Assembly (NCBI GenBank): GCA_028715665.1
Contig: JAQURI010000090.1
Span: forward strand, 1 to 6,451
DNA length: 6,451 nt
DNA from: Candidatus Ratteibacteria bacterium
Lineage (GTDB): Bacteria > CAIJMQ01
Direction: 5' to 3'
Each line of letters opens with the position of its first letter. Position 1 is the stretch's first letter. A program made the translations under genes and the position numbers. Under the pieces are notes generated by a model. The model did no database searches, was not told the DNA's origin, and worked only from the letters and a program-made list of their open reading frames with translations. This document shows positions 1 through 4,964 of this stretch, in pieces.

Positions 1-1004
1 CGTACCTGCAAAATCAGCTTTATCAAAAAGACGAAATATTAAAACTCTACTACAAAGGCCCTTTCTTCAGATATGAAAGGCCTCAGGCTGGCAGAGAACG
101 CCAGTTCCATCAGTTCGGCGTGGAAGGTTTCGGCTCTATGAATCCGGCAATAGATGCGGAAATCATATATCTTGGAAATTTTATCCTGAAAACTTTAGGC
201 CTGAAAAATTTTGAAATCTTGCTGGGAAATGTCGGCTGTCCCGTTTGCAGACCTAAATATGAAAAGTTGATTACTTCAACGCTTAAAGAATACTGCTCCC
301 AACTTTGTGAAGATTGCAAAATAAGATACAGCAAAAATCCCCTAAGGATGCTTGATTGCAAGAATGAAAACTGCAGGAAATATATTAAAAAAATTCCGCC
401 TCTTTCGGAATACCTTTGCGATGACTGCAGGAAACATTTGAAAGGGATAGAAGAATTGCTCACTCTTTTGGAAATAGATTATAAAGTCAGCCCCCATCTC
501 GTCAGAGGGTTGGACTATTATACGCACACCACTTTTGAATTTGTTTATCCTTCTTTGGCGGCGCAAGCGACTCTAATCGGCGGAGGACGATACAATAATC
601 TGGTAAAAGAATTTGGCGGGCCTTCTATTCCTGCCTGTGGATTTGCGGGAGGAATGGAGCGCATAATCGCCGCTTTAAAAAATGAAGGAAAGAAACTTTC
701 TCAGGTTAGCGGTTTGGACGTTTTCATAATCCCGATAGGCAGTAACTGTTTCAAAGCAGCATTCAAATTATTGCAGGAAATAAGGGCCGAAGGCATCTCC
801 TCGGATATGGATTACCGGGAAAGCAGTTCCAAATCACAGATGCGCAGAGCGGATAAATTACAGGTCCTTTATACCATAATTATCGGGGAAGATGAGCTCG
901 GCGATGGAGTTGTTAAGCTTAAAGAAATGAAAACGGGTGACGAGAAAAATATAAAACTCGAAAATATAATAGAGGAACTAAGAAAAAGATTAAGTCATGA
1001 TTAA
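1..1004 (+). CDS. hisS: Histidyl-tRNA synthetase, 5'-truncated by window edge
   Basis: Class II synthetase that charges tRNA(His) in the cytoplasm. The reading frame is open from position 3, so the gene starts before the window and 333 codons plus TAA are visible. The GTG at 120 is internal: the codons before it already encode class II motif 2 (GPFFRYERPQAGRERQFHQ, about nt 57-113). The HisRS-specific block LVRGLDYYTHTTFEF follows at about nt 498-542, then motif 3 (GFAGGMERIIAAL, about nt 639-677). From about nt 714 there is a C-terminal anticodon-binding domain beginning LDVFIIPIG. Between motif 2 and the HisRS block lies an insertion with four cysteine pairs (nt 237-248, 306-317, 357-374, 417-428), as in many bacterial HisRS but lost in E. 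coli; metal binding is inferred. The stop overlaps the aspS start by 8 nt, implying co-transcription and possibly translational coupling. Identification is secure. Confidence 0.97.
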   Translation, partial: YLQNQLYQKDEILKLYYKGPFFRYERPQAGRERQFHQFGVEGFGSMNPAIDAEIIYLGNFILKTLGLKNFEILLGNVGCPVCRPKYEKLITSTLKEYCSQLCEDCKIRYSKNPLRMLDCKNENCRKYIKKIPPLSEYLCDDCRKHLKGIEELLTLLEIDYKVSPHLVRGLDYYTHTTFEFVYPSLAAQATLIGGGRYNNLVKEFGGPSIPACGFAGGMERIIAALKNEGKKLSQVSGLDVFIIPIGSNCFKAAFKLLQEIRAEGISSDMDYRESSSKSQMRRADKLQVLYTIIIGEDELGDGVVKLKEMKTGDEKNIKLENIIEELRKRLSHD

Positions 1005-2781
1005 GGTTGAAGGTTTAGGACAGTGGAAAAGAACTTCTTATTGCGGTGAGGTTTCGCCGAAAGAAATCGGCAAAGAAGTTATTCTGATGGGCTGGGTGAG
1101 AAGGACCCGCGACCACGGCGGAGTGATTTTCATTGACCTTTGGGACAGGACGGGCATTGTTCAAATAGTGTTTAGCCCCCAGGTCAGCAAAGAAATACAC
1201 GACAGCGGACAATCCTTAAGAAACCAGTTCGTTATTGCTATAAAGGGGAAAGTGAGAAAACGGCCCGAAGGGACAGAAAACCTCTCTCTGCCTACCGGGA
1301 AAATCGAAGTCGTCGTCGACGAAATGAAGGTGCTGAACGAATCCGAAACGCCCCCGTTCGAACTGGACGAAGAACAACTCGGCGAAGAAGTCCGCCTGAA
1401 ATACCGCTATGTGGATTTAAGGCGCGACAAGATGCAGAAAAATCTCCTGTTGAGGCATAAAGCCACACAGGCGGCAAGGAAATTTTTATCGGACGAGGGA
1501 TTCCTTGAAATAGAAACTCCATTCCTTGCCAGAAGCACTCCCGAAGGCGCAAGAGATTATCTTGTTCCTTCGCGGCTTAATCCTTATTCATTCTATGCGC
1601 TTACCCAGTCGCCACAGCTTTTCAAACAACTTTTAATGGTCAGCGGCGTTGACAAATATTTCCAGCTCGTCCGCTGTTTCAGAGACGAGGATTTAAGAAA
1701 AGACAGACAGCCCGAGTTTACGCAGATAGATTTGGAAATGTCTTTCGTTGAGAAAGAAGACATAATGAAAGTTTCGGAAGGGCTGATGAAAAACATCTTT
1801 GAAGCGGCGGGACACAAAATAAAAACTCCTTTCCCGCATATAACTTATGATGAAGCAATAGCAAGATACGGCCTTGATAAGCCGGACGTGAGGTTCGGCT
1901 TGGAACTGAAAGATATAACCGACATAGCAAAACAAACCGACTTAAAAATCTTTCATCAGGTAATAGAAAAAGGCGGAATAGCAAAAGCAATAAATGTCCC
2001 GGGCGGCGGAGAGAAACTTTCGCTAAAAGAGAGGAATGATTTAATAGAATACATAAAAGGTTTTGGCGCGGGTGGGCTTGCGTGGATAGAAGTAAAGAAA
2101 GACGGCTGCCATTCTCCGATAGTGAAATATTTTAAGGATGAAGTGCTGAAGAAACTGAAAGATACGCTCGGCGCAAAAGCAGGCGATTTAATATTAATAG
2201 TAGCCGACAATAAACAGGTAACAAATACCGCTTTGGGAAGTTTGAGAGTGAAACTTGCGGAAGATTTGGGTTACCTGAAAAATGTTGAGCCGTTCTCATT
2301 CGTTTGGGTTGTGGATTTTCCGCTCCTGCAATATTCATTGGAAGAAAAACGCTTCGAGTTCGCTCATCATCCGTTCACTTCGCCTCTGGAGTCAGACATA
2401 AAATATCTTGAGAGCGAACCCGAAAAAGTAAAAAGCAAAGCGTATGATGTTGTATTAAACGGAACCGAAATCGCAAGCGGAAGCATAAGAATTCATAACC
2501 GCTCACTACAGGAGAAAATTTTCAAAACAGTCGGCATAAGCAGGGAAGAAGCAAACGAAAAATTCGGATTTTTGCTTGAAGCGTTCAAATACGGCGCTCC
2601 GCCCCACGGCGGCATAGCATTCGGCTTTGACCGATTGATGGCGCTAATGAGCGGAGAAACTTCCATCAGAGACGTAATCGCATTCCCCAAAACACAAAAA
2701 GGCATCTGCCTAACAACCAAAGCCCCGTCATCCGTCAACGAAAAACAGCTGAAAGAACTGCATATAAAGTTGGACCGATGA
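997..2781 (+). CDS. aspS: Aspartyl-tRNA synthetase, bacterial type, probably non-discriminating
   Basis: Class II synthetase of 594 aa, full length for the bacterial form. It has an N-terminal OB-fold anticodon-binding domain (about 1-110), the catalytic domain, and a bacterial GAD insertion (about 300-410). Motif 2 includes QSPQLFKQ (about 204) and RDEDLR (229-234), followed by QPEFTQIDLE; motif 3 is GGIAFGFDRL (538-547). ATG 997 lies inside the end of hisS and is the only sensible start, because the OB fold begins soon after (KRTSYCGE at 11-18). A purine-rich GAGGA about 20 nt upstream is far for a Shine-Dalgarno site, so coupling to hisS translation is plausible. His40 (in RDHGG) and Gly92 (in RPEGTEN) match the residues linked to tRNA(Asn) recognition in Pseudomonas aeruginosa AspRS (H31 and G82), where E. 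coli has Leu and Lys. The enzyme is therefore predicted to charge both tRNA(Asp) and tRNA(Asn). The family call is secure; the non-discriminating call is inference. Confidence 0.98.
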   Translation: MIKVEGLGQWKRTSYCGEVSPKEIGKEVILMGWVRRTRDHGGVIFIDLWDRTGIVQIVFSPQVSKEIHDSGQSLRNQFVIAIKGKVRKRPEGTENLSLPTGKIEVVVDEMKVLNESETPPFELDEEQLGEEVRLKYRYVDLRRDKMQKNLLLRHKATQAARKFLSDEGFLEIETPFLARSTPEGARDYLVPSRLNPYSFYALTQSPQLFKQLLMVSGVDKYFQLVRCFRDEDLRKDRQPEFTQIDLEMSFVEKEDIMKVSEGLMKNIFEAAGHKIKTPFPHITYDEAIARYGLDKPDVRFGLELKDITDIAKQTDLKIFHQVIEKGGIAKAINVPGGGEKLSLKERNDLIEYIKGFGAGGLAWIEVKKDGCHSPIVKYFKDEVLKKLKDTLGAKAGDLILIVADNKQVTNTALGSLRVKLAEDLGYLKNVEPFSFVWVVDFPLLQYSLEEKRFEFAHHPFTSPLESDIKYLESEPEKVKSKAYDVVLNGTEIASGSIRIHNRSLQEKIFKTVGISREEANEKFGFLLEAFKYGAPPHGGIAFGFDRLMALMSGETSIRDVIAFPKTQKGICLTTKAPSSVNEKQLKELHIKLDR

Positions 2782-2782
2782 G

Positions 2783-2838
2783 CCCCGTTAGAGATAGACC
2801 GCCATTGCTACATTGGCGGACGTAATCTCTAATCGGGG
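2783..2838. repeat. Long imperfect hairpin immediately after aspS
   Basis: The outer arms CCCCGTTAGAGAT (2783-2795) and ATCTCTAATCGGGG (2825-2838) are complementary apart from one bulged T. Inside them, CCGCCA (2799-2804) pairs with TGGCGG (2814-2819) around a 9-nt loop. It begins one base after the aspS stop. No T tract follows, so it is not a textbook intrinsic terminator, although an RNA this stable could protect the 3' end or attenuate transcription. The form suggests a dispersed REP-like or MITE-like palindrome. The stretch from 2839 to 2954 is AT-rich and otherwise shows only the fragment CAGTTTACAGTA (2867-2878), whose reverse complement recurs at 4124-4135. Confidence 0.75.
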
Positions 2839-2954
2839 TAGATGATAGTTTATAGTTGAGAGTGTACAGTTTACAGTAGAAACAAGAGATAAAGTATTTG
2901 TTGGATTATTTAGGTATATGATAGATGTTACGCAAAATCATTAATTAAAATATT

Positions 2955-3878
2955 ATGAGAAATTGGAATCGAATTTTACCATATATAAGTTTAGGGCTTG
3001 CTACTGTTATCACTTTTGTTTTATCTCAAGTTATTGAAAACACAGAGATAAAAAATATACTAGTTAGCGTGTTCTCCAACGCTCTTTTTTTCTTTTTAGT
3101 GTATCTCTTTTATGATTTAATTAGACAGATGGTTTTTAACAAAGAAAAACAATATTTGATTAATTATATTAAGAATGAAATTTCCAATGACATTTTTGTT
3201 GCACTATATTTTTTAAAAAAAATTATACATGGATATAATCTTGATACTAATACTCCGGACAATATTCTTAATATTGTAAACTACTCAAAAAATGAAATAT
3301 TAAACTCGGTTAAAAATCAAAATTATTTGGGCTTTCAAATATTTAAAAATACCGATGAAGTGCGTTCATTGTTCAATGATGCAATAAGCGATAATTTGAT
3401 ATTGAAATATTCTTCTCATATTGATTCCATTAATATTCTTAGGATTGCGAATAACCTTGTCTATTTAGAATCAATGTTGAAAAACAAAAGTAATTTTAAT
3501 AAATGTGGGGAGGGTGGAATCGAGTTTACTGTTGTAAATGGTAAAAGTATCAACCCAGAAAATGATGAAAAATATTTATTAATGAAAAAAACGGCTTATT
3601 CAGATCGATTTGTTGTTTATGACAGTGGATATTTTGAACAAAATGATATAAAGGATTTGTTAAGTAGATATGTTTTTAAAAAAGAACCCACTCGAAAAAT
3701 AGCAAGTTTATTAGCGGAAATCTTTGTGTTAATGAAACATTGGCTCCCCGATGTCACACGTCTATATAAAAATGAAGATCGTTTTAGAATTGTAAAAAAT
3801 TTCTTTTGCCCCAGTACTAATTCAAAGACGAAGAAGTCAAAAATATATGTGGCTGATATAGTAAAAATAGGAAAATAG
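2955..3878 (+). CDS. Membrane-anchored protein of unknown function, 307 aa
   Basis: I do not recognise a named family. Two hydrophobic helices near the N-terminus (about residues 9-27 and 34-56) form a likely membrane hairpin. The rest is a soluble, Lys/Asn/Ile-rich, mainly helical region (about 60-280) with a predicted strand-rich patch around 187-225 (GIEFTVVNG ... RFVVYDSGYF). There is no obvious nucleotide-binding loop, nuclease motif or catalytic signature. Start ATG 2955 places the helices at the N-terminus, but no Shine-Dalgarno is visible in the AT-rich leader. The weak -10-like TATGAT (2917-2922) has no good -35. The stop TAG (3876-3878) lies within the repeat tag at 3873-3893, so the natural C-terminus may have been altered. 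Base and codon use is markedly more AT-rich than in aspS, which suggests horizontal acquisition. The consistent codon pattern and long open frame make it a real gene; its function is unknown. Confidence 0.8.
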   Translation: MRNWNRILPYISLGLATVITFVLSQVIENTEIKNILVSVFSNALFFFLVYLFYDLIRQMVFNKEKQYLINYIKNEISNDIFVALYFLKKIIHGYNLDTNTPDNILNIVNYSKNEILNSVKNQNYLGFQIFKNTDEVRSLFNDAISDNLILKYSSHIDSINILRIANNLVYLESMLKNKSNFNKCGEGGIEFTVVNGKSINPENDEKYLLMKKTAYSDRFVVYDSGYFEQNDIKDLLSRYVFKKEPTRKIASLLAEIFVLMKHWLPDVTRLYKNEDRFRIVKNFFCPSTNSKTKKSKIYVADIVKIGK

Positions 3879-3893
3879 GGACAGCGACCATTT
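3873..3893 (+). repeat. AGGGACAGCGACCATTT tag, copy 1
   Basis: This 21-nt direct repeat is identical to 4718-4738. It supplies the TAG stop of the 307-aa ORF. Similar GGGACAG-NCACC-type sequences border RAYT (REP-associated Y1 transposase) or IS200-like elements in many genomes; that link is from memory, and no transposase is present here. It shares the opening ATAGGGWCA with the tags at 4096 and 4520. Confidence 0.8.
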
Positions 3894-3927
3894 GAAATTT
3901 TAAAATAATCATAGAAGTTAGTCTAAA

Positions 3928-4095
3928 ATGAATAAATGGCTTAATTTACCAGTAGGGATAGCACTTGCAGCGAGTTTATTATTAATAATCTTTGTGCCCG
4001 CAATAGGTCTATTGGGCTTGATAGGCACGCTGATTGCTGCTGCGGTAATATATAATTTGGGCAGAGAAGAAGGGAAGACTGAAAAGAAGAAATAA
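3928..4095 (+). CDS. Small two-helix membrane protein, 55 aa
   Basis: The ORF runs from ATG 3928 to TAA 4093-4095. The peptide begins MNKWLNLPVGIALAAS and contains a hydrophobic hairpin (about 9-24 and 25-42, with Pro24 at the turn). It ends in a charged tail, GREEGKTEKKK, which is typical of small inner-membrane proteins. A possible ribosome binding site AGAAG lies at 3913-3917, about 10 nt upstream. The ORF sits 49 nt after the 307-aa gene on the same strand. Its stop directly abuts the tag at 4096, so the C-terminus may or may not be native. No family is recognised. The clear amphipathic design and the charged end argue for a genuine product, but at this length chance cannot be excluded. 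Confidence 0.5.
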   Translation: MNKWLNLPVGIALAASLLLIIFVPAIGLLGLIGTLIAAAVIYNLGREEGKTEKKK

Positions 4096-4110
4096 ATAGG
4101 GTCAGATCTT
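4096..4110 (+). repeat. AGGGTCAGATCTT tag, copy 1
   Basis: ATAGGGTCAGATCTT begins on the base after the stop of the 55-aa ORF. It matches 14 of 15 bases with ATAGGGTCAAATCTT at 4520-4534. GGGTCAGRTCTTGACAT-like sequences are familiar as the ends of dispersed transposase-associated repeats; this attribution is from memory. Confidence 0.65.
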
Positions 4111-4139
4111 TCATTTTTCTGGTTACTGTAAACTGCTTG

Positions 4140-4163
4140 CCCTGAACCCCATGTGGTTCGGGG
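4140..4163. repeat. GC-rich hairpin in an AT-rich spacer
   Basis: CCCTGAACC (4140-4148) pairs with GGTTCGGGG (4155-4163), with one T-G wobble and a 6-nt loop. GGTTACT repeats lie on both sides (4121-4127, 4165-4171, 4172-4178). No T run follows, so an intrinsic terminator is doubtful. It may be a small palindromic repeat separating the 55-aa and 103-aa ORFs. Confidence 0.45.
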
Positions 4164-4186
4164 GGTTACTGGTTACTTCCATTTAA

Positions 4187-4214
4187 TTGACTTATACTGT
4201 CGGAAATTTAGGAT
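4187..4214 (+). promoter_or_regulatory. Possible sigma70-type promoter before the 103-aa ORF
   Basis: TTGACT (4187-4192) matches the -35 consensus at 5 of 6 bases. TAGGAT (4209-4214), 16 bp further on, matches the -10 at 4 of 6. The -10 would overlap the only ribosome-binding-like AGGA (4210-4213), so transcription could start too close to the ATG for both to be used. Weak support. Confidence 0.25.
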
Positions 4215-4224
4215 ATGTAAATAA

Positions 4225-4536
4225 ATGAAAAAAGTGCCTATTATATTTCGCTGGCAGAATTTGCTCATATCCTCACTAATTACAATTGTTTTTCTCTGTG
4301 TTGTCCCTTATTTAACGCCATATGGTTTGCGTAAATATCTTTTTTTATTTTTCTTGCCTCAGCTCGTATTTTCCGGACCCATTATTACCATCAGTCCACA
4401 TTATTGTTCACGGTTTCTTACTTATCCTATGGCGTTTGTCGCGGCATTTATACCATCACTACTCTATGGCAGAGCTATAATCACTCTATTTAGCTTATTT
4501 CAGAGGCAGAGTAAAATAGATAGGGTCAAATCTTGA
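4225..4536 (+). CDS. Small hydrophobic membrane protein, 103 aa, possibly 3'-altered
   Basis: No named family is recognised. Three membrane-spanning segments are likely, at about residues 12-31, 37-56 and 66-92, with basic residues at the N-terminus (MKK) and after the last helix. Position 53 and its neighbours (LVFSGPIITISPHYCSRF) form a polar loop. ATG 4225 has a modest AGGA 11 nt upstream. The last residues DRVKS and the TGA stop (4534-4536) are encoded by the tag at 4520-4541, so the original C-terminus was probably replaced or truncated when that sequence arrived. The gene lies in the same orientation as its accessory neighbours. It could be an intact orphan or the remnant of a longer membrane protein. 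Confidence 0.5.
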   Translation: MKKVPIIFRWQNLLISSLITIVFLCVVPYLTPYGLRKYLFLFFLPQLVFSGPIITISPHYCSRFLTYPMAFVAAFIPSLLYGRAIITLFSLFQRQSKIDRVKS

Positions 4537-4541
4537 CATCT
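4520..4541 (+). repeat. AGGGTCAAATCTTGACATCTG tag, copy 2
   Basis: ATAGGGTCAAATCTTGACAT and the bases after it begin inside the 3' end of the 103-aa ORF and supply its TGA stop. The start matches the 4096 tag, and the first nine bases match the ATAGGGWCA shared by all four tags. The right boundary is uncertain and could extend into the CCACATTTT that follows. Confidence 0.65.
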
Positions 4542-4569
4542 GCCACATTTTAAAAATTGTAAAGAAAAA

Positions 4570-4767
4570 ATGTTCGATTATACTGAACGTCGCGAATATA
4601 ACAAACGGTATAAGGAAAGAAAGGAAACGGGATGTCCCGGTTGGGCGGATGAGAAAAGTTATGAGAAAAAACAAGCTACGATTGAAAAACTTCTTAAAAT
4701 ACATCATTTTCCTCCTGAAATAGGGACAGCGACCATTTATCTCCTTTCTCTCCCCGCAAGGCATTAA
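4570..4767 (+). pseudogene. N-terminal stub of a probable class I SAM-dependent methyltransferase
   Basis: Residues 1-49 (MFDYTERREYNKRYKE, then ETGCPGW and EKSYEKKQATIEKLL) resemble the leader helices that precede the SAM-binding motif I in one group of class I methyltransferases; this is recognition from memory. Exactly where the glycine-rich SAM loop (LELGCGxG) would be expected, the frame runs into the tag at 4718-4738, giving EIGTATIY. It then reads about 10 unrelated residues (LLSLPARH) to the stop at 4765-4767. The catalytic fold is absent, so no activity is expected. The simplest reading is loss of the 3' part of the gene by recombination or insertion at a repeat. The start codon has only a weak purine stretch upstream. 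Alternatively this is a short unrelated ORF. Confidence 0.5.
4718..4738 (+). repeat. AGGGACAGCGACCATTT tag, copy 2
   Basis: Identical over 21 nt to 3873-3893 and in the same orientation, 845 bp downstream. It interrupts the methyltransferase-like frame at the position of motif I. The sequence diverges completely on the 3' side of each copy, so this is a short mobile or recombinogenic unit and not part of a longer duplication. Confidence 0.8.
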
Positions 4768-4770
4768 AAA

Positions 4771-4878
4771 ATGGTTAATAAAAGTTAATATAAGTTAACA
4801 TTGGTTAATAATGGTTGCATTAAAAGATTTTGCAACCTATGTTAACCTTTGATAACCGTTTTTAACTATTGTTAACCA
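4771..4878. repeat. Ten-unit, 10-bp-phased TTAAC array forming a 108-bp palindrome
   Basis: Five left units of the form NNRGTTAAYA start at 4771, 4781, 4791, 4801 and 4811 (the last is ATGGTTGCAT). After a 10-bp spacer, five inverted units start at 4831 (TGCAACCTAT), 4841, 4851, 4861 and 4871 (GTTAACCAGA). The arms are symmetric about 4825: by hand alignment 36 of 49 arm positions are complementary, and mismatches cluster between the TTAAC cores. Conserved cores on one helical face suggest an array of protein-binding half-sites, such as an operator or recombinase/initiator sites, as well as a possible cruciform or RNA hairpin. It ends 86 bp before the ahcY start. Function is not known. Confidence 0.8.
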
Positions 4879-4906
4879 GAATTTGTTTTACATTCCCCCC
4901 TTAGAA

Positions 4907-4935
4907 TAGAATCGTATCTGGATATTTGATAAAAT
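4907..4935 (+). promoter_or_regulatory. Weak candidate promoter for ahcY
   Basis: TAAAAT (4930-4935) matches the -10 consensus at 5 of 6 bases. The hexamer 17 bp upstream (TAGAAT, 4907-4912) matches the -35 at only 3 of 6. The position, 29 bp before the start codon and downstream of the phased array, is reasonable, but the AT-rich context makes chance matches likely. Confidence 0.25.
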
Positions 4936-4952
4936 AAACAACAGTTTGGAAA

Positions 4953-4958
4953 AAGGAG
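4953..4958 (+). promoter_or_regulatory. Strong ribosome binding site of ahcY
   Basis: AAGGAG lies 6 nt before ATG 4965. It is the best Shine-Dalgarno sequence in the window and fixes the ahcY start. Confidence 0.85.
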
Positions 4959-4964
4959 CAAATT

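Noticed and set aside
4140..4163. Rho-independent terminator after the 55-aa ORF
   Set aside because: The stem is adequate but is followed by a G run and GGTTACT repeats instead of a T tract.
3873..4738. Integron with attC sites
   Set aside because: Tags lack the paired R/L core sites and the folded palindrome of attC, and no integrase is in the window.
4495..4764. 89-codon minus-strand frame opposite the methyltransferase stub
   Set aside because: Its first residues are just the reverse reading of the AGGGACAGCGACC tag and its hydrophobic run is the antisense of Lys/Glu-rich codons. It has no ribosome binding site; the forward frame looks more protein-like.
4771..4878. CRISPR array
   Set aside because: Units are 10 bp with no unique spacers and half are inverted; no cas genes are present.
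4880..4964. SAH riboswitch or other leader riboswitch before ahcY
   Set aside because: No conserved GC-rich core or pseudoknot-forming segments; the leader is short and AT-rich apart from a run of six C.
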